Shown here piece after piece: positions 43,187 to 51,737 of a DNA stretch of 64,000 nucleotides. The notes beneath the pieces were generated by a model. That model was not told the origin of the DNA. It made no database searches and saw only the letters and a list, made by a program, of their open reading frames with translations. A program made the translations under genes and the position numbers. Source of the stretch: an uncultured Desulfobacteraceae bacterium (GTDB lineage Bacteria > Desulfobacterota > Desulfobacteria > Desulfobacterales > Desulfatirhabdiaceae); NCBI GenBank assembly GCA_903839535.1, contig CAIMCT010000153.1, forward strand, positions 1-64,000, read 5' to 3'. Each line of letters begins with the position of its first letter. Within the stretch, counting starts at the first letter, position 1.

Positions 43187-43960
43187 ATGCTGACGGTCTC
43201 TGATATCCACACCTATTACGGGAATATCCATGCTCTCAAGGGGATATCGCTTCAGGTACGGAGCGGGGAGATGGTTGCTCTGATCGGCGCCAATGGTGCC
43301 GGAAAAAGTACGCTTGTTCATACCATCTGCGGCCTTATACGGCCGGAAAAAGGCACCATCATGTTTCAGGGAGCCGCCATCCATGGGCTATTGCCCGAAT
43401 CTATTGTTGAACGCGGAATAGCAGTTGTGCCGGAAGGCAGGCATGTTTTTTCGACCCTGTCCGTGGAAGTGAACCTGCAGATGGGGGGCTTTGTCCATAG
43501 AAGAAACAGCAGCCAGATTCAGGAAGACATCCACTGGATGTTTGACATCTTTCCCATTTTGCGTCAAAGACGGCTTCAACTTGCTGGAACCCTCAGCGGC
43601 GGAGAGCAGCAGATGCTGGCCATCAGTCGGGCGCTGATGTCCAGGCCACAGCTTCTCATCCTTGATGAACCATCCATGGGTCTTGCTCCGCTGGTGATCA
43701 AGGAGATATTTCGCATTATCCTGGATCTGAAAGAGAAAGGTAAAACGATCCTGCTCATCGAACAGAACGCCAGGGCTGCACTCCAGATTGCCGACAGGGG
43801 ATATGTTCTTGAAACCGGAAGAGTGGCTCTCGAAGGGGAGAGTGCAATGCTCCTTGAACACAAGGATGTGCAGCGGGCTTATCTGGGTCAGAAAGGCCAT
43901 CTTTCCACGGTTCCGTTCGCCGCAAAGGCGCAAAAAAGACAACGCTCTTGTGGCGGCTAA
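43187..43960 (+). CDS. livF: Branched-chain amino acid ABC transporter ATP-binding protein LivF
   Basis: GANGAGKSTLVHTICG, LSGGEQQMLAISRALMSRPQLLILDEPSMGLAP; C-terminus runs into a repeat. Confidence 0.94.
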   Translation: MLTVSDIHTYYGNIHALKGISLQVRSGEMVALIGANGAGKSTLVHTICGLIRPEKGTIMFQGAAIHGLLPESIVERGIAVVPEGRHVFSTLSVEVNLQMGGFVHRRNSSQIQEDIHWMFDIFPILRQRRLQLAGTLSGGEQQMLAISRALMSRPQLLILDEPSMGLAPLVIKEIFRIILDLKEKGKTILLIEQNARAALQIADRGYVLETGRVALEGESAMLLEHKDVQRAYLGQKGHLSTVPFAAKAQKRQRSCGG

Positions 43961-44037
43961 TTTCATTGAATATTTTCTTTGCGATCTTTGCGCCTTTGCG
44001 GCGAATAAAAACCAAGTAATTGACCGCCCAAAGTAAC
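43916..44037 (+). repeat. Family 2 repeat, copy G
   Basis: ttcgccgcaaaggcgcaaa...tttgcgcctttgcggcgaa ends; internal gacaacgctcttgtggcggctaatttcattgaatattttctttgcgatctttgcg identical to 46937-46992. Confidence 0.85.
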
Positions 44038-44100
44038 ACATCGCAGTCGAAGCGATCCTGCCTCCAGCACTCACCTTTCTCTGATCCCAGCCTTTTTTTT

Positions 44101-44748
44101 TCAGCAAGCAGTCATGTCAACAGGCAGTATGATGAGCAGTTCCCGGTGTTGCGAATTGGCGGACTGGGTAGCCTTCAGGTAGCTAAGCAGGTCAATGGCG
44201 CGGCCATCTGTTACCGGAACATCGACAGGAGAAAAAATAACGGCGGTGCCTTCCTGTTGAGGTCGAAGGGTAAGGGTAATTTCTTTTTCCGTACCTGCTC
44301 TTTCAAGGATTTCTTTGATGTACAACCAGATAAGATTTTCAAGATAAAACATATGGGTTGTTACGCAAATCGTTTGTGGAGGCGGTTTAAAGATCAGCGT
44401 GACGCACTTCATGGCGGCAAGCCTGGAAGATAGCGCAACGATCAGCGCCATAGTTTCTCCGAGATCTATACATTTCACTATCTCATCGGTGCTGTGAGCA
44501 AAACGGTTCATATTTCGGATAATATCGTCAGCACGCTGAATCTGCTTGCCGATGTTGGCGGCTAAACTTTTCAGTTTGGCAGGATCAAGGGGCAGCCCTT
44601 TTCCCGCCATGAAAGACAGATCTTCCAGTAGCCCCGCGTTTTCATTGATGATGGCCAGGGCGTTTTTTAGTTCGTGCGAAACGGATGCCGATATGGACCC
44701 AAAACAGTGAAGGCCGCATGCTCCAATGGATTCCTGATAATCGCTCAT
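44101..44748 (-). CDS. Degenerate histidine-kinase-like protein (DHp-like helix, no clear ATP-binding motifs)
   Basis: SISASVSHELKNALAIINENAGLLEDL resembles the HisKA H-box; no N/G1/G2 box seen; overlaps the adjacent receiver gene. Confidence 0.6.
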   Translation of the reverse strand: MSDYQESIGACGLHCFGSISASVSHELKNALAIINENAGLLEDLSFMAGKGLPLDPAKLKSLAANIGKQIQRADDIIRNMNRFAHSTDEIVKCIDLGETMALIVALSSRLAAMKCVTLIFKPPPQTICVTTHMFYLENLIWLYIKEILERAGTEKEITLTLRPQQEGTAVIFSPVDVPVTDGRAIDLLSYLKATQSANSQHRELLIILPVDMTAC

Positions 44749-45119
44749 TTTCCGTCTCCTTGTTGTTGCATCACCTCATTCATTTTTTCAAGCAGGGACT
44801 CGATTTTTACCGGCTTGACCAGATAAAAATCCTTGCCGGCTTCTGCAGTCCCGATATTAAAATCATCTTCAGAACCATGCCCGGTCAGGAAGATGAACTT
44901 CATAGCCGGGCGCAAAACCTGAAGTCTTTTTTTCAGCTCCAAGCCGCTGATTTTGGGCATTTTGACATCAAGAATAGCCAAATCAAAGGACTCGGTTTCA
45001 ATCAGTTCCAGGGCTGCCGTGCTGCTTGTGACCCAATTGGCATGGATCCCTCTGAAAGCCAGGCGTTCTGCCAGTGTTGAAACCAATTGCTCTTCATCAT
45101 CAACCAGCAATACGCGCAT
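44745..45119 (-). CDS. Response regulator receiver protein
   Basis: RVLLVDDEEQLVSTLAERL...LAILDVKMPKISGLEL...FLTGHGSEDD...YLVKPVKI. Confidence 0.9.
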   Translation of the reverse strand: MRVLLVDDEEQLVSTLAERLAFRGIHANWVTSSTAALELIETESFDLAILDVKMPKISGLELKKRLQVLRPAMKFIFLTGHGSEDDFNIGTAEAGKDFYLVKPVKIESLLEKMNEVMQQQGDGK

Positions 45120-46851
45120 AACCCTCTCCTTTTTTCTTTATATATGTCAATGGCAGAATGATCGTAAATCGTGTACCCTTGCCGACCGTGCTTTTTACCT
45201 GAATTTTTCCGCCGATTTCCTGTACCAGTCCATACGTGATGGACAAGCCCAGACCGGTACCGCCGGTTCGGCTTTTGGTTGTAAAAAAAGGTTCGAAAAC
45301 CCGTTTCATATCAGACTCTGAAATCCCGCATCCGTCATCTGATACCTCAATGGAAACCTCATTGTCGCCGTGCTTTGAAACCCAGATTTCCAGTTTGCCG
45401 CCATCTGTCATGGCGGCAAAGGCGTTGTTGATCAGATTCAGAAAAATCTGCTGAAGTTTTCCACGATCACTTTCAAATTCGGGAATATCATCGGGAATAT
45501 CAACCGAAATAGTGATGCTTTTGTATTCAGCCTCCTTGCTCATAAATCCCAGCACGTCCTGAATGACGGATTTTACGCTGAGTTTCTGGACGCTCACTTC
45601 GATGTGTCGGGCAAAGTTGAGCAGCCGCTTGGTGATGGTTCCGCATCGTTCCACAGTTGAAATAATGGAATCGACCAGACCATTCAGTTTTGAGTCATTA
45701 CCATAATCTTTTCGAAAGGTGAAGATGTCTTTGATCAGGCCTGCTTTTTCATTGATAATGGCCAGGGGATTGTTGATTTCATGAGCTACTCCAGCGGCAA
45801 GGCGTCCGATGGAGGCAAGTTTATTGGCATATTCGACCTGATGAAGGGTCATGACTCGCTTCTGATCCGCCAGAAAAATATTGTTGACCAGATACGTGGA
45901 TACGCCGATAATTACCACCAAAATGGCTGAAATGCTGACTCCCAGAAAACCGATCAATTGAGAGCGGGTTTTAAACCAGGGTTTCATCAGCTCTGTTTTC
46001 TGCTTGGTTACGACCAGGACAAAAGGGGTATCCGTGATATAGGCATAACCGACAATCAGTGCTTTTTCATTCCTGTCCAATGTCTGGTAAACGATCGTCT
46101 TGGGGGAATATTCCGGAACCGGGAGCGGAATTTTTTCCAGCACAGTGGTCTGGTATCGGGAAGGCGTTTGAAGAATGCCGTTATGGTTGATAATAAACGC
46201 ATCCCCCATCCCCCCAACCTCCATTTCCGATAAAAGCTCCTTGAACCGCTCCAGGTCCAGAGATGCCCGTAGAACAAAAGAAGATCCGTCCGGCGCACTG
46301 TGCTTTATGGCGATTACAAAATGGGGAACATTGCGAAGACCAAGAAAAACATCGCTGATGTAAATATTGCGTTCCTGAACCTCCCGATACCAGGCATGAG
46401 TACTGTAGTCCACACCGATGAGTTGATATGGTCCGATATAGTTGAATTGAACGCCAGAGTCGTTTATAACGCCCAGATCACAAAAACCACCCAGGCTTTT
46501 TTTAAAATTTTCCATAATTGCAGACAGGCGTTCCGGGTTTTTTAGGCTTTCGGGGGTGTTGTCATTAACTATGAAATTCAGGGCGAATTTACGTTCATCC
46601 AGAAAAAAAGACAGGGTCCGTCTGGTATTTGAAACCAGACTTGATGTTCTGAGCAGAATTTCCGATTCAACTGCATTCTGGGTGACGTTGTAGTCGATAA
46701 TCGCCATGAAAATCAGAGGGATCAGGGCGACTGCTGCAGTCAGAAATGCTGCCTGTTTCCAGATTCTTCGAAAATTGAACAAGGATTTGAATGGACCTGC
46801 TGCAGCATCCTGGTGATCCCAGAACTTGGGTTTGAAACGGATTGTCATCAT
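45100..46851 (-). CDS. Sensor histidine kinase with N-terminal extracytoplasmic (Cache-like) sensor
   Basis: Two TM segments; AAGVAHEINNPLAIINEKAGLI; NLINNAFAAM; DDGCGISESDMKRVFEPFFTTKSRTGGTGLGLSI. Confidence 0.92.
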   Translation of the reverse strand: MMTIRFKPKFWDHQDAAAGPFKSLFNFRRIWKQAAFLTAAVALIPLIFMAIIDYNVTQNAVESEILLRTSSLVSNTRRTLSFFLDERKFALNFIVNDNTPESLKNPERLSAIMENFKKSLGGFCDLGVINDSGVQFNYIGPYQLIGVDYSTHAWYREVQERNIYISDVFLGLRNVPHFVIAIKHSAPDGSSFVLRASLDLERFKELLSEMEVGGMGDAFIINHNGILQTPSRYQTTVLEKIPLPVPEYSPKTIVYQTLDRNEKALIVGYAYITDTPFVLVVTKQKTELMKPWFKTRSQLIGFLGVSISAILVVIIGVSTYLVNNIFLADQKRVMTLHQVEYANKLASIGRLAAGVAHEINNPLAIINEKAGLIKDIFTFRKDYGNDSKLNGLVDSIISTVERCGTITKRLLNFARHIEVSVQKLSVKSVIQDVLGFMSKEAEYKSITISVDIPDDIPEFESDRGKLQQIFLNLINNAFAAMTDGGKLEIWVSKHGDNEVSIEVSDDGCGISESDMKRVFEPFFTTKSRTGGTGLGLSITYGLVQEIGGKIQVKSTVGKGTRFTIILPLTYIKKKGEGYARIAG

Positions 46852-46867
46852 GATTTCCTCAAGGTGT

Positions 46868-47034
46868 TATACTGTACGCGGGCATAAACTACACTTTATC
46901 AATTCACAGCAAAGACGCAAAGGACGCAAAGAAGACAACGCTCTTGTGGCGGCTAATTTCATTGAATATTTTCTTTGCGATCTTTGCGATCTTTGCGGTG
47001 AACAAAAACTCAGTCATTGACCGCTAAAAGTATA
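46868..47034 (-). repeat. Composite repeat, copy F: family 2 core inside a terminal-repeat element
   Basis: tatactgtacgcgggcataaactacacttt...[family 2 core]...actcagtcattgaccgctaaaagtata; ends match 61388-61456 (reverse complement), which lacks the core. Confidence 0.75.
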
Positions 47035-47112
47035 CTCCGAAACGCAAGCGTTCAGCCCCATCCCGCTGGGATGGGGAGTGAACGGTTACTCGTAAACAGT
47101 CAAATCCATTCA

Positions 47113-48342
47113 TTAGGCACCGGTTTTTTTCTTCCGTGTTTGAATTTTTTCATTGGCTTTTTTCAAGGTGGCGCTCAGAACATCTATGTCAACAGGTTTC
47201 TGCAGGTAGGCAAAGGCTCCCAGGTTCATGCAGGTTTCCCTGTCCGTTTCCGAACCATGTCCGGTAAGGATAATGACTTCAATTCCGGGCTGAGTTTCCT
47301 TAACCCTTCGAAGGACTTCGATGCCGTCTATGCCAGGCATTTTGAGATCCAGAATCATCACCTCGGGTTCTTCCTCATGAACCAGTTTAAGTGCTGATTC
47401 TCCGTCAAACGCTACGACAGAGCCCATGTCCCGAAGGATCAGGCGTTCGGACAGGGTTTGAACAAATTCCCGTTCGTCATCTACGAGCAATACTTTAGAA
47501 GGGACTTCAAAATCAAATTTTCGATAAATATCAGACTGATGAAAGCCCTTCCCCACGCAGGTCTCTATAGTTTTTACGCCTGGAACAATTCCGGCAATGG
47601 ATTTTAGCTCCTGTTCCAGTCGGCTTAGCATCAGCACATTCTTGTTGATTGTCAGGGTAACTGCGCCGCTTGCAGCGCTGACGCCCACCTGATGGCCTTC
47701 GTTGGCCAGGGCGACTTCCACCTGAGCGGAAAGGAGGAAATCATCGACGGTTTTACGAGAATTTTCAGTCTTTCTAAGCACATCCTTGTTCAGATTGTTC
47801 AAAATCAGTTGAATGGCATCGTTCGTATTGGTTTTGTTCATGGGCAGGATCATGTCGTAAAGAACAGAATCCCACGGATCAGCCAGATTGAATAAGGTGT
47901 TGATCCAGCTCGCGCAGTCTTCATCGTGACGGTGTATCCATTTTGCTGCTTCTTTTTCTGATAATCCCTCGGCTTTTGCAGCCAGGGCAACCCTGAAACC
48001 CATGTCTGCAATAAGACATATCCGCAGAACATGACTGATCGCTTTGGGTATCAAATGTCCGGAAAAACCAGATAGCAACAGATTATCATCTGTCAGTTTT
48101 TCAGCCAGCGCCAGCTTTAGATAGGCAATCGAACGTTCTTTTTCATGCGTAAACTTATTGAATATCGATGTTCGAGATACAAAGGCGCGGCTGATTTTGG
48201 ATGCATCTATTCCCGAAAGTCTTGCTGCATCGTTTGTAAGTTCGCTGTCTGTAACCGGTTTATATCCGGTATGAGTGATAAGTTCCTGAAGAACGACATC
48301 TTCATTGCAGAACGTACCTGGGAAAATCGTAATTATTGGCAT
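47113..48342 (-). CDS. Cytidylate-kinase-like domain fused to a C-terminal receiver domain
   Basis: N-term MPIITIFPGTFCNEDVVLQELITHTGYKPVTDSEL...FVSRTSIFNKFTHEKERSIAYLKLALAEKLTDDNLLLSGFSGHLIP; C-term KVLLVDDEREFVQTLSERL...VMILDLKMPGIDGIEVLRRVKE...ILTGHGSETD...LQKPVDID. Confidence 0.75.
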   Translation of the reverse strand: MPIITIFPGTFCNEDVVLQELITHTGYKPVTDSELTNDAARLSGIDASKISRAFVSRTSIFNKFTHEKERSIAYLKLALAEKLTDDNLLLSGFSGHLIPKAISHVLRICLIADMGFRVALAAKAEGLSEKEAAKWIHRHDEDCASWINTLFNLADPWDSVLYDMILPMNKTNTNDAIQLILNNLNKDVLRKTENSRKTVDDFLLSAQVEVALANEGHQVGVSAASGAVTLTINKNVLMLSRLEQELKSIAGIVPGVKTIETCVGKGFHQSDIYRKFDFEVPSKVLLVDDEREFVQTLSERLILRDMGSVVAFDGESALKLVHEEEPEVMILDLKMPGIDGIEVLRRVKETQPGIEVIILTGHGSETDRETCMNLGAFAYLQKPVDIDVLSATLKKANEKIQTRKKKTGA

Positions 48343-48403
48343 TTAATACCCCTTATCATTTGAATTATGAATTATGAATTGTGAATTATGAGATAATGTG
48401 AAT

Positions 48404-48513
48404 CCCCGAATTGCATAAGTATTGGCCATTATTCCCATGCAATTCCACCAGTCTTTGCCATTGCTACAAATGTCGCTAAACTCAAATGTGGCCAATACTT
48501 ATGCAATTCGGGG
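48404..48513. repeat. MITE-like element with perfect 25-bp terminal inverted repeats
   Basis: CCCCGAATTGCATAAGTATTGGCCA (48404-48428) and its exact reverse complement (48489-48513), ~60-bp interior. Confidence 0.85.
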
Positions 48514-48537
48514 AATTATACTTTTTTACGCCGGCAA

Positions 48538-50670
48538 TCAATTCAGGTTGCAGACCGTTAAAGGGCACGTTGGTTCATCGCCATCCCTGTGTGTGGGTTC
48601 ATAAATGGCGTGAATGGCTTTTTCCATTGTCGGGAATAGGTGATCCGCGCCTATTTTTGCAGTCAGGTGGGTACGGCTAAGCACTTTCATGACCACTTCA
48701 TTCACCCCGCTCAGGGAAATGTCCAATCCTGCGCTGCGGATTCTGTCTATCAGTAAAGATAGCGTTTCTTCCCCTGATGCGTCAATATCATTAATGCCAT
48801 TGGAGACAATTAAAATGTGTTTGAGTGTTTCCCTGCTAAGCATCAGTTCAGTAATCTGATCATCCAGATAGCTGGAATTGGCGAAAAACAGGGGTCCGTC
48901 AAACCGGATCAGGGAAATATATTTACATTCATTCAAGCCGTGAGTCGTAACACACCGGAGCGCATCATCTTCGTCTCTGGCAAGGGATGCTACGTTTGGC
49001 CTCATGCTTTTGTAGAGAAAAACCATCAGGGAGAGGGTAACACCCACCATAATCCCTTTATCCAGATGCGGTGCAAACCACAGGGTGCAGATAAAGGAAA
49101 TGATGGAAATGGCCCCGTCATATTTTTGCGCTTTCCAGGCATGGACAAAACCGGATATATTTATCAGGCCAATCACGGCCAACATGATGACAGCAGCCAG
49201 AACAGACTGAGGAAGATGATAGAGCAAAGGAGTAAAGAACAGCAGGGCGATTACCACAGCAATGCTGGAAAAGACACTGGAAAGTCCGGATACTGCGCCT
49301 GCCTGAAGATTTACGGCGGACCTGGAAAATGAACCCGATGTCGGATAGCTTTTTCCGATTGCCCCCAGGATATTGGCCAGCCCCTGACCGATGAGTTCCT
49401 GATTGGGATCCAGTCTCTGGCCGGTTTTTCCGGCCATGGCTTTTGCGATGGAAATGGCTTCCATAAATCCCAGAAGGGAAATAATGGCCGCATAAGGAAA
49501 TAGTTGGACGATAATATTCAGGCGAATGGTTGGAATGGTAAACGCAGGAAGTCCACTGGGAACCATCCCGACAACTTCACCGCCACCAATCATTCGAATT
49601 TTATCTAATTTCAGCGGCGAATTTCCCAAACGGATACGCCATATCCGCCCATCGGTTTTTACACCTTGCTGCAAGTTGTCTTTGGGTAAAAATTTCAGGG
49701 AGCCGTCTGTCTGTTCAACGCCGACAAATAAAAAATTACGGATTTCTTCCCGATAAATCTGCACGTCATAATTGATCAGATCGCTTTTGGTGGAAAGCAT
49801 TTTATCCTGATGTTCAGCTTCAAGGGTACCCAGCAGATCATGTCTGTGTTTGGCATCTTCGATTTGTTTATTGAATTCAGTCCGCTTTTCAGCGATGGGG
49901 GGCAGGGAATTGACAGCGGAATTGAATTTGTCCACCATTTCAAGGGCTCTTTTGGAATTGATGGCTGTGATATTTGCGGTAATGTCATGCTCGAAATTCA
50001 AGGCCCATGAAAGGACTGTGGTAATGACGACGGCCACCAGAACATTGGGAATTTTCGGCACCATCCGTTTCAGTCCATACATGATTGCGAATGCCAGAAC
50101 ACCCATGGCCAAGGTAGGCCAGTGGGTGTAATGAACGGCTGCTTGTACAACGTTAATGATGGTTTCATAATGATGGGGGGCATTGTCAACGTTCACGCCA
50201 AACATTTTTGAAAGCTGTGAAGTTGCAATGATAATGGCGGCGGCATTGGTAAAACCGTTAACCACCGGATGGGAAAGAAAATTGACCACTAGGCCAAGCC
50301 TGAGAACTCCGAGGCTTAGCTGAAAAACGCCCACCATCAGCGCCAGCAAAATCGCATAGACAATGTAGCCTTCACTTCCGGCAGTGGCCAGTGGTGCCAG
50401 AGACGCCGAAGTCATCAGGGAGACCACCGCAACTGGTCCGGTTGCAAGCTGACGGCTGGAACCAAAAAGAGAGGCGATCATGGGTGGGAGAAATGAAGCA
50501 TACAGACCATAGTAAGGCGGCAGACCGGCAAGCTGCGCATAAGCCATGGATTGAGGGATCAATACGAGCGCCACTGTCAACCCGGAAAGCGCATCAATTC
50601 TGAGGTCTGATACAGTGTAGTTTTTAAACCAGATCAAAAACGGGAAAAATCGTTTATACATGCCTTCCAC
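48538..50670 (-). CDS. SulP family anion permease with STAS domain and a large internal insertion
   Basis: DALSGLTVALVLIPQSMAYAQLAGLPPYYGLYASFLPPMIASLFGSSRQLATGPVAVVSLM; C-terminal STAS-like region; ~135-aa insert before VVGMVPSGLPAFTIP. Confidence 0.92.
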   Translation of the reverse strand: MEGMYKRFFPFLIWFKNYTVSDLRIDALSGLTVALVLIPQSMAYAQLAGLPPYYGLYASFLPPMIASLFGSSRQLATGPVAVVSLMTSASLAPLATAGSEGYIVYAILLALMVGVFQLSLGVLRLGLVVNFLSHPVVNGFTNAAAIIIATSQLSKMFGVNVDNAPHHYETIINVVQAAVHYTHWPTLAMGVLAFAIMYGLKRMVPKIPNVLVAVVITTVLSWALNFEHDITANITAINSKRALEMVDKFNSAVNSLPPIAEKRTEFNKQIEDAKHRHDLLGTLEAEHQDKMLSTKSDLINYDVQIYREEIRNFLFVGVEQTDGSLKFLPKDNLQQGVKTDGRIWRIRLGNSPLKLDKIRMIGGGEVVGMVPSGLPAFTIPTIRLNIIVQLFPYAAIISLLGFMEAISIAKAMAGKTGQRLDPNQELIGQGLANILGAIGKSYPTSGSFSRSAVNLQAGAVSGLSSVFSSIAVVIALLFFTPLLYHLPQSVLAAVIMLAVIGLINISGFVHAWKAQKYDGAISIISFICTLWFAPHLDKGIMVGVTLSLMVFLYKSMRPNVASLARDEDDALRCVTTHGLNECKYISLIRFDGPLFFANSSYLDDQITELMLSRETLKHILIVSNGINDIDASGEETLSLLIDRIRSAGLDISLSGVNEVVMKVLSRTHLTAKIGADHLFPTMEKAIHAIYEPTHRDGDEPTCPLTVCNLN

Positions 50671-51270
50671 CTATCCTTTAATGGGGTTATTTTCAAGCAT
50701 CCTCCTGCAGGATGCAATCAGTTCATTAAACAGCGCGCCAGCGTCATAAAGGTTATAGAGTTTAAAACGCACCAACCCATCCACCATAGTAAAAACAATC
50801 AAAGCGGTTTTTCTGGCAGGCATGGGACCGATGGATCCATCGGCCTGGCCGGACACTATGGCATGCTCAAAAATATCCACAAAGCAGTTGTAAATGGACT
50901 CCAAATGCTCCCGGCAAACCGGATTAACTTCCGCAAGTTCGTAAGGATATCTGCGGTGAAGCAGCAAAAATAAATCTTCTTTTAGCCCGGCCAGATAGAG
51001 ATAAAAAGATATTGCACCTTCCATCATCTCAATGCCGGTTTCAAATTTTCTGTTCGCGGTATAACTGTTAAATTCGGACAGAATGTCTTCTTTTGCAGTT
51101 TTTAATATTTCCAGAAAAATGCCCTGTTTGGTTTTGAAATGATAAAAAATCGTGCCTTCAGCCGCACCGGTGGTTTTTGACAGTTCGGCCATTGAGGTGT
51201 CTTTGAATCCTTTTCTGGCGAAAAGCTGCATTGCCACTCGAAGAATAATCTCTTTTTTTTTCATCGGCAT
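50671..51270 (-). CDS. TetR/AcrR family transcriptional regulator
   Basis: KKKEIILRVAMQLFARKGFKDTSMAELSKTTGAAEGTIFYHFKTKQGIFLEIL. Confidence 0.93.
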   Translation of the reverse strand: MPMKKKEIILRVAMQLFARKGFKDTSMAELSKTTGAAEGTIFYHFKTKQGIFLEILKTAKEDILSEFNSYTANRKFETGIEMMEGAISFYLYLAGLKEDLFLLLHRRYPYELAEVNPVCREHLESIYNCFVDIFEHAIVSGQADGSIGPMPARKTALIVFTMVDGLVRFKLYNLYDAGALFNELIASCRRMLENNPIKG

Positions 51271-51286
51271 ATCCCTATAAAATTAT

Positions 51287-51300
51287 ACTGAGTACTCAGT
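51287..51300. promoter_or_regulatory. Palindromic operator candidate for the adjacent TetR regulator
   Basis: Perfect 14-bp palindrome ACTGAGTACTCAGT 17 nt upstream of the tetR-type start. Confidence 0.55.
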
Positions 51301-51368
51301 CAGTTTTTTTAAATAGCGCAATAATACGGACGTGTCAACTTAAAAAAATAACTTCCAGGAAAGATGAT

Positions 51369-51474
51369 TATACTGCAAAGGGGTATAATCTGCATTTTTG
51401 AACCTCCACCCCAACCCTCCCCCGCTGAGAGAGGGAGTTTATGGAAAGTTCAAATTATACCCGTTAGCAGTATA
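51369..51474 (+). repeat. Family 1 MITE-like repeat, copy C (intact)
   Basis: TATACTGcaaaggggtATAATctg...gaacctccaccccaaccctcccccgctgagagagggag...aaATTATacccgttagCAGTATA. Confidence 0.75.
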
Positions 51475-51737
51475 TTTGCGGAAACCTGAGGCGCGGAGGT
51501 AGCCAGAAAAATTCCATCACAAAATGCTGCACAATGAGACAGTCTTCGCCATCCAGCACCGCCCGCAGTGGGATGGGATCACCACCGTCATCCTGCCCAT
51601 AAAAATGAGAATATAGATAAAATTTCGCATTGGCTTTTTGTGATAACATGGGTATGGTAGCTTTCATGATCGGAGCATGTACCTCATGTTAATCGACTAA
51701 AAAATATGCTGCCAGAACACACAGGGGATAAAAGAAA

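Noticed and set aside
44020-44433. Plus-strand ORFs opposite the signalling genes (also 44685-45080, 45958-46233, 48817-49332)
   Set aside because: Opposite strand carries clear kinase/receiver/SulP motifs; these ORFs have no recognisable domain.
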